Source: Janthinobacterium lividum (GTDB lineage Bacteria; Pseudomonadota; Gammaproteobacteria; Burkholderiales; Burkholderiaceae_D). Taken from it: 64,000 nt of DNA. Under the pieces are notes generated by a model. The model did not search any database and was not told the DNA's origin. It saw only the letters and a list, made by a program, of their open reading frames with translations. The DNA is taken from positions 186,001 to 250,000 of the forward strand of contig NZ_CP139977.1 of NCBI RefSeq assembly GCF_034424625.1, in the 5' to 3' direction. Below are positions 42,158 to 53,100 of this stretch, piece by piece. The position numbers and the translations under genes were made by a program. Every line of letters starts with the position of its first letter. The first letter of the stretch is position 1.

Positions 42158-45037
42158 TTGCCAGCCACGGTAATCCACTGGGGGCCCTGGGCCGAAGTGG
42201 GCATGGTCAGCAATAAACTTGTCCAGAACAAGATCTTGCGTTCCGGGTTGCTCATGCTCAATCCGAGTGCGGCCATCGAAGCCATGGAAAGGGTACTGGA
42301 GGGCGAGCGTCCGGAGGCGGTCATCGCGGACATCGACTGGGTTCGTATCGCCGCATACCTTGCGGAGCGCGTACCGCTAACGCTCCTTGACAACTACACG
42401 CGTGGCGCCACGGCTGTGGCGCCAGCGGCTGGCAATGGCCCGGCTGCGCCGGGGTCCGAGCTGGTCCGGGAACTGTTGCGGCAGAGCGCTGCTCATGCGC
42501 TGAAACAATTGAGTGTACATGTGGAAGCGACGGTACGCGAGGTGCTGGCGATCGATCGCGCCGATACCATCGAGCATACCCGCGCGCTGCAGAAAATGGG
42601 TATGGATTCACTGCTGTCCGTGGAACTGCGCAACCGGTTCGCTGCCGAGTTGCAACTTCAGCTACCGGTGTCATTGATGTTCGACGCGCCAACTATTGCC
42701 GCCGTGTCGCGCTTGCTAATGGATGAATTGCGCACGCATCATGGTAAGTCCGCGCAGGTGGAGAATCCGCCGACACGGGCGCAAGCGGATGCGCCGCTAC
42801 GTCAGGCCACCCCAAGCATGGTGGTCAACGACAACGCCATCGCCATCATCGGTTTGAGCTGCCGTATGCCGGACGGTGCCGACGGTATCGATGCGTTCTG
42901 GCAGAAACTGATCGGTGGCTTTGATCTGGTCCGACCGTTCGACGGATCGCGTTGGGACGTCCAGCGTTTCTACTCCATGGGCAGTACTGAGGAGGGCAAG
43001 ATGTACGCCAATGATGGCGGTCAACTTGCGGACGTGCATGGTTTTGACAATCGGTTTTTCGGTATCAGTGACCGAGAGGCCGAGTACATTGACCCGCAGC
43101 AACGTATTGCACTGGAAGTTGCATGGGAGACCATCGAGTCGGCCGCCTATACGCCGCAAGACCTTGCGGCGAGTGCCGGCATCTTCATCGGTCCCGGGCC
43201 ATCGGACTTCGCCGACCTGTCGCAGCGTCATGCCAAGGCGCTGACCGGCCTGATGGGGCCAGGGCACCACATCAGCGCGATCCCCGGTCGCATCGCTTAT
43301 CAGTTGAACTGGCAGGGGCCGTGTATGGCGATCGACACCGCCTGCTCATCCTCCCTGGTGGCGGTGCATGTCGCCGCACAACACCTACGTCAGGGCGAAT
43401 GCCGGGTGGCGCTGGCTGGCGGGGTCAATCTGATTCTTGCTCCGGCCAATAACATCATTTTGTCGAAGGCGGGCATGCTGTCTCCGAGCGGACGCTGCCG
43501 CAGCTTTGATGCAGCGGCCGATGGCTTTGTGCGATCCGACGGTTGCGGAATGGTCCTGCTCAAGCGTCTGGCTGATGCTGTCGCGGACGGCGATGTCATT
43601 TGGGGTGTCATTCGGGGAGGGGCCGTCAACCAGAACGGCCAAGGTCAGGGAATCACCGCTCCCAGCAGTCGCCAACAGGCGGCGTTGATCGAAACGGCAT
43701 TGGCGCGTTCCGACACGCACCCGTCTGCGGTGCGTTACGTGGAAGCGCACGGTGCCGGTACTCAGCTTGGCGATCCAATCGAAATGGCGGCGTTGAAACA
43801 GACGTACGGCGTGCATCACGACGAGCGCAACCCGCTGTTTGTCGGTGCGGTAAAAAGTAATATCGGGCACGGCGAAAGTGCGGCCGGTGTGACCGGACTG
43901 CTCAAGGTATTGCTGATGATGAAACATCGGATGATACCGCCCACGCTGCATTTGAAGGCGTTAAATCCGCACTTGAGCATAGATCCGCAAACCATTCGTA
44001 TTCCGACAGCGGTGCAGCCGCTGACGCTGGGGGAAAGCGGTGAATTGGTGTGCGCAGTGAGTTCGTTCGGTTTCAGTGGTACCAACGCGCACCTGATCGT
44101 GGCCGCCTACGAGGATCGGACGGTTCGGCCGGAGCATCGCAGCGGCGGGATCTTTGCGATGTCGGCGCAGACGCGGCCGGCGCTGGTTGCGCTGGGCCAG
44201 CGTTATATCGAATTTCTACAGCAATTGCCGGTGTCCGAAGACGACAGCCTGGGCGACATCTGTTACTCGACCTTGGTTGGCCGCGGTCGTTTCGAGCACA
44301 GCCTGTGCTTGTATCCGCGCGACCGTGACGACCTGCTTGCTCAGCTGCAGGCCCTGTCGACCGCAGCGTTGGACTTGCCGCCTGCGATCGAACAGGTCGC
44401 TGTCCGGTTTGTTGCCGGTGACGCGCCGCCCACCGTCGGGTCATTGCCGTGGCGCGGGCACCGTTGTTTCACCGAGGCCCTCGAGGAGGCACACGCGGCG
44501 CTGCATGTGCAGACCGGCCTGTTACCGGGCCACGAAGGCCCCGAATTGGCGTGGTTCTGCCTGCACTATGCCACGGCGCGGTGCCTAAGCGATCTGGGTG
44601 TGCAACCGGACCGCATTCTCTACCGGGACAGCATGTGGCTGGTAGGCGCCGCGGTGTGGGGCGGCACGGCGTTGACGGATGCCATCGGCAGCCTGTTGCG
44701 CGGTGCGCCGCCGGCGCCGCTGCAACTGGGAGGGCTGCCACTGGAGCGGGTCGCCGACTATGGTGCGTTGCTCTGCGTGCGCGACAGCGCCGGTGTATCC
44801 AGTAACTTTCTGGATGCGGCAGTCGGCCTGGACGAGCAGGCGTGGCAGCGTGCACTCGGCACCTTGTGGGCCGGTGGACGAGCGGTCGATTGGGCAGTGT
44901 ATTTCAAGCAAGAGGGATACAGGCGGCATGTCTTGCCGACCTATCCCTTCGAGCACCGTGACTGTTCGCGACCGCAGGGATTGGTCGGTGGCGAGCGCTC
45001 GATCCAGAGGCTGATCGATGAACTGCTTACGGAATAA
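42158..45037 (+). CDS. Type I PKS 2, part after the amber codon: KR end, ACP, KS-AT0
   Basis: Same frame as 38504-42094; the true continuation begins at 42095. The first possible start, TTG 42158, has no convincing ribosome-binding site and would begin inside the KR (HWGPW), so independent translation is doubtful. Numbered from 38504: ACP with MGMDSLLS (1366), then KS of module 3 with DTACSSSL (1611), HGAGT (1748, where the usual first Thr is Ala and the His is kept) and SNIGH. A second AT remnant follows (about 1880-2150): DRILYRDSMWLVGAAV replaces GHSxGE, and LPTYPFEH is the retained linker. The protein ends there without KR or ACP, which are at the start of PKS 3. Full readthrough length would be 2177 aa. 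Confidence 0.85.
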   Translation: MPATVIHWGPWAEVGMVSNKLVQNKILRSGLLMLNPSAAIEAMERVLEGERPEAVIADIDWVRIAAYLAERVPLTLLDNYTRGATAVAPAAGNGPAAPGSELVRELLRQSAAHALKQLSVHVEATVREVLAIDRADTIEHTRALQKMGMDSLLSVELRNRFAAELQLQLPVSLMFDAPTIAAVSRLLMDELRTHHGKSAQVENPPTRAQADAPLRQATPSMVVNDNAIAIIGLSCRMPDGADGIDAFWQKLIGGFDLVRPFDGSRWDVQRFYSMGSTEEGKMYANDGGQLADVHGFDNRFFGISDREAEYIDPQQRIALEVAWETIESAAYTPQDLAASAGIFIGPGPSDFADLSQRHAKALTGLMGPGHHISAIPGRIAYQLNWQGPCMAIDTACSSSLVAVHVAAQHLRQGECRVALAGGVNLILAPANNIILSKAGMLSPSGRCRSFDAAADGFVRSDGCGMVLLKRLADAVADGDVIWGVIRGGAVNQNGQGQGITAPSSRQQAALIETALARSDTHPSAVRYVEAHGAGTQLGDPIEMAALKQTYGVHHDERNPLFVGAVKSNIGHGESAAGVTGLLKVLLMMKHRMIPPTLHLKALNPHLSIDPQTIRIPTAVQPLTLGESGELVCAVSSFGFSGTNAHLIVAAYEDRTVRPEHRSGGIFAMSAQTRPALVALGQRYIEFLQQLPVSEDDSLGDICYSTLVGRGRFEHSLCLYPRDRDDLLAQLQALSTAALDLPPAIEQVAVRFVAGDAPPTVGSLPWRGHRCFTEALEEAHAALHVQTGLLPGHEGPELAWFCLHYATARCLSDLGVQPDRILYRDSMWLVGAAVWGGTALTDAIGSLLRGAPPAPLQLGGLPLERVADYGALLCVRDSAGVSSNFLDAAVGLDEQAWQRALGTLWAGGRAVDWAVYFKQEGYRRHVLPTYPFEHRDCSRPQGLVGGERSIQRLIDELLTE

Positions 45038-45070
45038 ACCAGTGCTGCCACATAGCCACAGAGAGAATCT

Positions 45071-48000
45071 ATGCCACCTTTTTTAGACCAGATCGAACAT
45101 CTTTCCAAGCCTCAGCTAATTGCGCTTGCCGCTGCGCTGCGCGAGGAGATCCTGCAGCTGAGGCCTGATGAGTCAGTCGACGCGACATCCGGCGACAGCC
45201 TTGTCTACGAGACACGTTGGTGCGCCATGCCATTGGTATCGACCGCTCCCAAGCACAGCCGGATGTTGCTGATTACCGACAGTGCGGCGGCACCGCTGAC
45301 TATCCCTTTCGCACCGCACATGCAATTGAGCTGCATGGAGATCGATGCTAGCCTGGGATGGACGCCAGAACTGCTTGCCGAGCGCTTGCGCGGCCAGGCC
45401 GGCCAGTTCGATGTGGTGGCCTATTATTCCGCCGTCGAGACCGACGCCTCGCAACCAGCACCAATCTTGCTCAATCACTGGTGTACGGCACTGGCGCTGG
45501 CCACGGCCGTGACCGGCCTGGTAAACGCGCCGCGCCTGTGGTTGATTACCCGTCGGGGCCAATGCCTGCCGGACGATACCTGGACGGTCGATCTAGGACA
45601 AGCTCCGCTGGTCGGTCTAGGCAAGTCGCTGTCGCTGGAGCATCCGGCCGCATGGGGTGGTTGCGTCGATATTGATGGTGAGCCGGGGGCACTGGCACTG
45701 GCATTTGCGGAAATAGCCGATGGTGCGGACGACGAAGTCGCCTACCGCGCCGGCGTGCGTTACGTGCCGCTGCTGGAACGCCTAGATGAAGCGTTGCCGC
45801 CGCCAGCGCCGTTGCGCCCGGATGGAAGTTATTTGGTAACTGGTGGCCTGGGCGGGGTTGGCAGCGCGCTAGTCGACCATCTGCTGGCACGGGGGGTGGC
45901 GCGCGTTGTCGTGTTCGCCCGTGGCGGCCACTCCATGGCGGCATCGGAACCGTTGTTGACGGGCTGGCGGGCGGCATACCCGCGTTCGCGAATTGACCTG
46001 ATAGAAGTCGATCTCGCCGATGTCGATTCTGTTTCACAGGGGTTGTCGGTATTGCGCCGCGGAGAGCCCGTGTTGCGCGGCATTTTTCACGCCGCCGGGA
46101 GCGGTGCGCAGGTGCCATTAATGCAACTCGATCGCGCCGGCATCGAACGCGTCGTCTGTGCCAAGGCGCTCGGTGCCCTGTACCTGGACACCCTGACGCG
46201 TCAGGATGCGCTTGATTTTCAAGTTTATTTTTCCTCGATTGCGGGTAGTTGGGGGACCGCGTCGATGGCGCCATACGCAATGGCGAATCGCTTTCTCGAT
46301 GTCTTGAGCGCCCACCGTAATCGTCACGGGCGGCTGACGCGCAGCATCGCATGGGGGCCGTGGGCGAGCGTGGGTATGATTGTCAAGCAGAACCAGGAGG
46401 CATACGCAAGCCTGGGCCTGAGGTTAATCGAACCCGCACGCGCGCTGCACTTGCTCGACCGTTTGATTGGTGTCGAGCGCGCACAAGTACAAGCCGTCGA
46501 TGTGGACTGGCCACGCTATGCGCAAAGTCTGGGCCTGGACAAGCATCTGCGCTGGTTCCACCAACAGATCGGCACGACACCGCTGCCGTCTGGCGGCGCC
46601 ACAACGGCGCCACAGAATGAGGATTTTTCCGGCGACAATCAGACGCTGGATCTGCTGCGCGACATGGTGGCCCAGTTGCTGGGTGAGCCCTTGCGCGACG
46701 GTGCCGAGCTGCGTCCGATGCGTGAATTGGGGTTGACCTCGCTGCTTAGTGTCGAGTTGAGCCAGAAAATTCGCCACCGCCTGGGTATCGACTGCCGAGC
46801 GACCGTGGTGTTTGATTATCCGTCCCTGGATGCCCTGGCCAAGGAACTGTCGGAAAAGTGGTCGCAGGCTAACCCTGCACCGACGCTGGTGGTTCAGCAC
46901 CCCGTCGCCGAACAAGGTGTCGATGAACGTGCCATTGCTATCATTGGCATGGCCTGCGTTTTGCCGGGCGCCGATTCGCCCGAGCAACTGTGGGAACGCT
47001 TGGAACAGGCCTACCATACCGGTGAGGATGCCATCGATAGGGCACCCGCTCACCGTTTTGACCTGGCACGCTACAGCGCGGCCGAAGACGCGCCTGGCAA
47101 GGCGTGCAACATGGCTGGCGGCTACCTGGACGATATCGCTGGATTCGATCATGCCTTGTTCCATCTGTCGCGTCGCGAGGCGCAGTTCATGGATCCCCAG
47201 CAGCGGCTGGCCCTGGAGACTTCTTGGCGCGCGTTCGAGGATGCGGGCATCGATCCCGCTGACCTGTTGAGCGGTGACGCGAATGGTACCAACGACGCCG
47301 GGGTCTTCTTTGGCATTGGCCAGAACGAATATGGACCGTTATGCCGGTCCGTGATGGACGGCGAGCACACCGGCCTGATGCCCACTGGTCAATCGATGAA
47401 CATCATCGCTGGCAGGATCGCGCACGTGTTCGGCCTGCAGGGCCCGGCCATCGCATACGACACTGCTTGTTCATCTTCGCTGGTCGCCTTGGATGCGGCG
47501 GTGCGCCATCTGCGTGAAGGCCGCAATGCCTTGGCTGTGGTGGGCGGCGTCAATGCTCTGGTCGCGCCCGAATCGTTTGTGTTGCTCGCGAAGGCGGGGG
47601 CATTGTCGAAGCACGGACGCGGCGCGGCGTTTGACATGCGGGCCGACGGATACGTCCGCGCTGAGGGCTGTGTTGTGTTGGTATTGAAGCGCCTTGCTGA
47701 AGCGCGCGCGGATGGCGATATGGTGCATGCGATTATCCGTGGCAGCGCGGTCAACAGCGATGGCAGGAGCGGCGGCTTGACGGCGCCGAGTGGCCGGGCG
47801 CAGGAGCAAGTCATGGGTGCCGCGCTGCGCGATGCCGGCGTCACGGCAGAGCAAGTGGCGCTGGTGGAAGCGCACGGCACGGGCACTCGCCTCGGGGACC
47901 CGATCGAGTATCACGCGCTGCGCGCCGTGTATGCCGACCCGATACCCCGCACCACGCCGCTGCAACTGGGTACGCTGAAGTCATTCATCGGTCACACCGA

Positions 48001-50149
48001 ATCGGCGTCCGGCCTGGCCGGTCTGCTGAAGCTGGTGCTCAGCTTGCGTAAGCGCGTCATGCCGGCGCAGCTGCACTATGCCACGCTTAACCCGTTCATC
48101 GAAGCCAGCGATCGCATTGAGATTCCCAGCGTGGCGCGCCCGCTGGAGGCCGGCGGCAGGCTGTTGGGCGCGATCAGCTCGTTCGGATTTAGCGGTACCA
48201 ATGCGCATGTGATCGTCGAGCGCGGAGACGATGGCATCTCGCGCCGCATTCCTGCGCGGCCGTTCGCACGCGTGCGATGCTGGTATAGCGAACGCAGCTT
48301 ACCCGACAGCACAGGTCTGGCCCAGGTATTCGGATTGCCTGCGCTATTGGAGAATGTGCCCGACTGTTACGTCCGGCGCTGGCAGGCACCAGAGGTTGAA
48401 CCCGGCGAGCTGGTCAGTAATGTATTACTGATACGCCCGCACGGCGCCGGAGAACTCTACCACCGCGTACGTGAAGCCCTGCTGGTCCGTGGCGTACGCA
48501 TTGTCGAGGCGGGCCACGACGAGATGGCCGACCTGCGCGGTTCGTTCGACAGAGTTGTGCTTTGCCTGGAAGCGCTCCAGCCTCTGGTCGACAGAGCCAC
48601 CGGCTGGCTGGACGGCATGGCCGGTACGTGGTCGGCAATGGCGTCGCTGCTGACTGCGCCGGTTGCGATGGGGCACCTGCTGGTGTTCGACGCATCGGGC
48701 GGCTTCGTCGGCGACTCGGTCTCGCAGTGGTCGGCGGTGCTCGCTTGCGGCACCAAGGAGCGCCCGGGATTCAGTGCGACCCTGGTGCAGTGCGAAGGTG
48801 ACGCTGTATCCCGGCTGCAGCACCATCTGGACTGGCTGTTCGCGACCACCGAGCCGGTGTGCGTACTGTCGCGCGATGGCGTGGAAGTGCCACGCCTGGA
48901 GCGTGTGGCGTTGGCGCCGGATGACGCACTTGTGCTGGCGGCGGACCGTAGCTACCTAGTGAGCGGCGGCCTGGGCGGTCTCGGGGCGAGCCTGATTGAC
49001 TGGCTCCTAGAACGCGGCGCACGCCATATCATCAATCTCAATCGCCGTACACCGAACGCGGAACAGGCACAGGCACTCCAACTGCTGGCGCACCGCCACG
49101 GTGCGCGTATCGAGGCGTTGACCGTCGATCTGTCGGATCTGGAAGGCATGCGCAGGGTGCTGGGGGCGGTACTTCCCGGAATGCCGTCGCTGGCCGGTGT
49201 ATTTCATTGCGCCGGCACGCTCGACGAGGACTTGATCGAACAGCAATCTTGGCAGCGGGCGCAGGCCGTATTACGGTCGAAGTTTGTCGGGGCCTGGAAC
49301 CTGCACCTGACGACGCTGCATCAACCGCTGGAGTATTTCGTGGTGTTTTCTTCGCTGACGGTGCTGTTGGGGCAGGCGGGCCAGGCCAGTTATGCGTTGG
49401 CCAACGCGCTTGCCGAGCGCCTTGTCGTGCACCGCCGCGCACTCGGCCTTCCGGGCCTGGCGATCCAATGGGGACCGTGGTCCGGTACCGGCATGGCGAG
49501 TCGTGCCGGTCTGGCATCGAGCTACCGCAACCTCGGCCTGGCGTCGTTTGGCGCTGGCACCTACCTTCCTGTGTTGGCGAGACTGCTGGCGATGGGTACG
49601 AAAGACGTCACCGTGCCGGCCCAGGTTGGCGTATTCCAGATGAACTGGGAGCGCTATTTTTCGATTGCGCCGCGCACACCGCTGTGCACCGGACTGCATT
49701 TATCGGTGGAAGAAAAAGCAGGGGGCGAAGATAAGCCCTCGTTGGCGCATCGGCTGGCGGGCGTAGCACAGGAACGCCGCTTGCGCCTGCTGCGTGACTT
49801 GCTCAAGCAGATGGTCGCCGACTGCCTGAACCTTGCCAGCGTCAGTGTGATTTCCGATCAGGATGGATTCGCCGAGCTGGGTATCGATTCCCTGCATTCG
49901 ACGTTTCTGCAAAAACGGCTTGAGAACGAATTACGCAGTGCGTTGCCTCCTACCACGGTCTTCGATCACCCGACGACCGCCGCGCTGGCCGCCTTCCTCG
50001 CCGCCGGTCCCCTCAGGCAGCTGTTTCAGGCCGAGGTGGTGTTAGCCGACACGGAGGATGAGCGAATGGATGGCTTGGCCGAAGAAGAATTGGCGGGCAT
50101 CCTGGCAGAGGACATCAAACGCTTGAATCAATTGGGGGCGACATCATGA
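45071..50149 (+). CDS. Type I PKS 3: KR-ACP, KS-KR-ACP (no AT)
   Basis: The product is 1692 aa from ATG 45071, with AGAGAGAATCT ahead. A helical N-terminus (DQIEHLSKPQLIALAAALRE) looks like a docking segment. The first part finishes module 3: KR with TGGLGGVGS (257), no LDD motif, and Tyr in MAPYAMAN; ACP with LGLTSLLS (554). Module 4: KS with DTACSSSL (797), HGTGT (934) and SFIGH. A KR structural subdomain follows directly with no AT or AT remnant. Then KR with SGGLGGLG (1297), TLDEDL (B-type-like), SSLTV (1426) and Tyr in QASYALAN; ACP with LGIDSLHS (1603). The C-terminal acidic helix may dock with PKS 4. Extender loading must come in trans for both modules. Confidence 0.93.
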   Translation: MPPFLDQIEHLSKPQLIALAAALREEILQLRPDESVDATSGDSLVYETRWCAMPLVSTAPKHSRMLLITDSAAAPLTIPFAPHMQLSCMEIDASLGWTPELLAERLRGQAGQFDVVAYYSAVETDASQPAPILLNHWCTALALATAVTGLVNAPRLWLITRRGQCLPDDTWTVDLGQAPLVGLGKSLSLEHPAAWGGCVDIDGEPGALALAFAEIADGADDEVAYRAGVRYVPLLERLDEALPPPAPLRPDGSYLVTGGLGGVGSALVDHLLARGVARVVVFARGGHSMAASEPLLTGWRAAYPRSRIDLIEVDLADVDSVSQGLSVLRRGEPVLRGIFHAAGSGAQVPLMQLDRAGIERVVCAKALGALYLDTLTRQDALDFQVYFSSIAGSWGTASMAPYAMANRFLDVLSAHRNRHGRLTRSIAWGPWASVGMIVKQNQEAYASLGLRLIEPARALHLLDRLIGVERAQVQAVDVDWPRYAQSLGLDKHLRWFHQQIGTTPLPSGGATTAPQNEDFSGDNQTLDLLRDMVAQLLGEPLRDGAELRPMRELGLTSLLSVELSQKIRHRLGIDCRATVVFDYPSLDALAKELSEKWSQANPAPTLVVQHPVAEQGVDERAIAIIGMACVLPGADSPEQLWERLEQAYHTGEDAIDRAPAHRFDLARYSAAEDAPGKACNMAGGYLDDIAGFDHALFHLSRREAQFMDPQQRLALETSWRAFEDAGIDPADLLSGDANGTNDAGVFFGIGQNEYGPLCRSVMDGEHTGLMPTGQSMNIIAGRIAHVFGLQGPAIAYDTACSSSLVALDAAVRHLREGRNALAVVGGVNALVAPESFVLLAKAGALSKHGRGAAFDMRADGYVRAEGCVVLVLKRLAEARADGDMVHAIIRGSAVNSDGRSGGLTAPSGRAQEQVMGAALRDAGVTAEQVALVEAHGTGTRLGDPIEYHALRAVYADPIPRTTPLQLGTLKSFIGHTESASGLAGLLKLVLSLRKRVMPAQLHYATLNPFIEASDRIEIPSVARPLEAGGRLLGAISSFGFSGTNAHVIVERGDDGISRRIPARPFARVRCWYSERSLPDSTGLAQVFGLPALLENVPDCYVRRWQAPEVEPGELVSNVLLIRPHGAGELYHRVREALLVRGVRIVEAGHDEMADLRGSFDRVVLCLEALQPLVDRATGWLDGMAGTWSAMASLLTAPVAMGHLLVFDASGGFVGDSVSQWSAVLACGTKERPGFSATLVQCEGDAVSRLQHHLDWLFATTEPVCVLSRDGVEVPRLERVALAPDDALVLAADRSYLVSGGLGGLGASLIDWLLERGARHIINLNRRTPNAEQAQALQLLAHRHGARIEALTVDLSDLEGMRRVLGAVLPGMPSLAGVFHCAGTLDEDLIEQQSWQRAQAVLRSKFVGAWNLHLTTLHQPLEYFVVFSSLTVLLGQAGQASYALANALAERLVVHRRALGLPGLAIQWGPWSGTGMASRAGLASSYRNLGLASFGAGTYLPVLARLLAMGTKDVTVPAQVGVFQMNWERYFSIAPRTPLCTGLHLSVEEKAGGEDKPSLAHRLAGVAQERRLRLLRDLLKQMVADCLNLASVSVISDQDGFAELGIDSLHSTFLQKRLENELRSALPPTTVFDHPTTAALAAFLAAGPLRQLFQAEVVLADTEDERMDGLAEEELAGILAEDIKRLNQLGATS

Positions 50150-53100
50150 CCGAAGCGAACAAGGACCTGTTACTACAGTCGATCAAGACGATCCGGCAGT
50201 TGAGTGATAAGTTGGCCGCCTACGAGCAGCGAGAGCAGTGCGACATCGCAATTATTGGCATCGCTTGTCGTTTTCCAGGCGGCGTCGATGGCGTGCATTC
50301 CTACTGGGATTTGCTTAGTGCTGGCCGCAGCGGTGTCGCCGAAGTTGGCCAGGAGCGCTGGAGCAATCGGCAATTCGTCGATCCGGACTACGCCGCAACA
50401 GGCAAACTGGTCACGCCCTATGCGGGCATGTTGGAGAAGATCTACGATTTCGACGCCGAGTTCTTCGGCATGTCGGCGATCGAGGCGGAGAACCTTGATC
50501 CACAGCAGCGCTTGCTGCTCGAGCAAAGCTGGTTGGCGCTAGAAGATGCAGGCATCGAGATCGGACGTTTGCGCGGCAGCGATACCGGCGTCTTTGTTGG
50601 TATCGGCAGTCAGGATTACGGCATGGCCTTGCTGGCGGACGCACAGCATGCGAATGCCTATGTGGCCTCCGGTAACTCGCCCAGCATGGCTGCCGGCCGT
50701 TTGTCGTATTTCTACGACTTCACCGGCCCTTCCATGTCTATCGACACCGCTTGCTCGTCCTCGCTGGTGGCGGTGCACGAAGCCTGCCGCAAGTTGCGAC
50801 AAGGCGACTGCGGGATGGCGCTTGCCGCTGGCGTGAACGCGCTGCTGACACCGCACACGGGGATGAATTTGTCGCGCGCGCGCATGCTGACCACCCAACG
50901 CGATTGCCATGTGTTCGACGCGCGTGCCGACGGCTATGTGCGCAGCGAAGGCTGTGCCGTGCTGGTACTCAAGCGACTGCACGACGCGCTTGCCGATGGC
51001 GATCGAATTCATGCGCTTATCAAGAGCGTGGCGATTAACCACGACGGCCACAGCAGCGGCCTGACTGTGCCCAACGGCTCGGCCCAGGAAGCGGTGATCC
51101 GCGCTGCATTGCGCCAGGCGGGGCTGGCGCCGGGCGACATCAGTTATGTGGAGGCGCATGGTACCGGTACTAGACTGGGAGACCCGATAGAGGCGCGTGC
51201 GTTGGCGGCAGTGTTCGGTGAGGGGCACGATGTCGGTCATCCCTTGCAGGTCGGCGCCGTCAAGGCCAATCTCGGTCATCTCGAAGCCGCCGCCGGCATA
51301 GCTGGCCTGATCAAGGCGGCACTGGTGGTTGGACATGGCGAAGCACCGCCGCAGCCCGGCTTCGAGCAACTCAACCCCAAGATCGACTGGAACCACGAGG
51401 TGTTTCGTATTGCCCGCCAGCACACTCCCTTGGCAGGCAGGAGCGACGGTCCCTTGTGCGCGGGCGTCAGCAGCTTCGGTTTTAGCGGCACCAATGCGCA
51501 TGCCATCGTGGCGGCGCCACCCATGCAGCCCGCGCCACCCATCGATGCAGGCATGCCGGATAATGAATTCGTATTGGCGCTCAGTGCTAAATCGCCACGG
51601 GCCTTGCAGCTGCATGTCGAAGACACAATCTCTTACTTACGTACACAACCGGCGACGGCACTGGCGGCGATCAGCCATACTTCGACGCAGCGGCGGGTAC
51701 CGCTAGGGGAGCGCATCGCCGTAACCGGGCGCAGCGCCGATGGACTGGCACATGCCTTGCGATCGGGGATGGCCGCGCGCGATTCCGCGCGGCGTCGCAG
51801 CCGCATCGTCTTGTTTTTGTCGTGCCACGATGACCCTGGCTGCCTGGAAGGGTTGGCCGGACAGACACTCATGGCAGGATCCGGCACGCGCCCGCTGTCC
51901 AGTTGCGCCGAGGCGCATCGTGGCTTGCTGGCATTGCTTTCTTCATTCGGCGTGTTCCCCGGACAGGTCATCTTGCAGGGAATCGAGGCCGCGCATGTAC
52001 GCGCCTGGCTGACAGGCGTGCCGGCACCCGCCGGGCTGCCCTATTTTACGGGTGACGAAGGGCTGGTCCTGGTCGACGCTGACGTTGGCCTGTCGCCCGA
52101 TCCCGCCAAGGATCGATCCACTGATCCGATAACGGCCTGCCAGCAGGTGATGGTGGATGCGGTCGTGCTGGGACAATGCACGCCACCGCTCGCGCTGCCC
52201 CCATCGGCGGAACTACAGGTGCTTGGCAGCCCTGCACAACTGCGGCGCGCACTAGCGGTGCTTTTCACCTGCGGCGCAGACATCGCCTGGTCGGCATTGC
52301 AGCAGCAAGGGCAGGCCGTCGCGGTGGATTTCCCCCGCCGCCGCTTCGAGCGCAAGACGTTCAAGTCTCAGAGTATCGCTATGTTGCTTAACAGCAATGG
52401 TTGCCACGAGGAGCGCATTCATCCGCTGGTGCGCAGCAAGATCCTGCAGCCAGACGGTAAAGTGGCTTATGCGTTGGATCTAAGCGTGCCTTGGCTCGAC
52501 TTCATCGATCAGCACAAAGTGCAGGGCCGTCGCCTGTTGCCAGGATCCCTATTGATTGACCTGATACGGCGCCTGGCTGGTGATGTGCTCGGTGGTATCG
52601 TGCCAACCCTGGCGGCGGTCGGCTTTCACCATCCGGTTGATATCGATCTTCCGCGGCGTGACTATCTGCTGGTGGTGCAACCGGGCAAGGAGGGCGTCGA
52701 GGCGGTGATGTGGAGCCGCGAGCTGGATACGCCCGAATTGTCATGGATCCGGCACGCTAGTGCAACTTGCCTGCCGGAAATAGATCGGGCGGCACCGGCC
52801 GATGTGGTCCCTGCCGACGGCTTGCGCAAGCTGGATCTGACGGTCCTGTATACCCGTCTGCAGGCCAGTGGCGTCGAGCTGGGCAAGGATTTTCGCTGCG
52901 TAAAAGAGCTGCGGATGGCGGACGATCAGCTGGAAGGCCAGCTTGCGCTGGACGAGGCGTCATCGTTCGATCCGTTGGCACGCATGGCCATCCTGCTCGA
53001 CGGCTGCTTCCAATCTAGTGCGGTTGGCAGCGGGGCCGAAGGCATCTATCTGCTGGCCGCCATCGGCGAGGTGAGCCTGGCAGAGCGGCTGCCGTCTGCG

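Noticed and set aside
42158..45037. Independent gene starting after the amber codon
   Set aside because: The first codons are the middle of a KR domain and there is no proper ribosome-binding site, so it is treated as the continuation of 38504-42094 even though listed separately.
50539..51615. Minus-strand frame of 358 codons opposite the PKS 4 KS
   Set aside because: A shadow of the KS domain, with the same reasoning as above.
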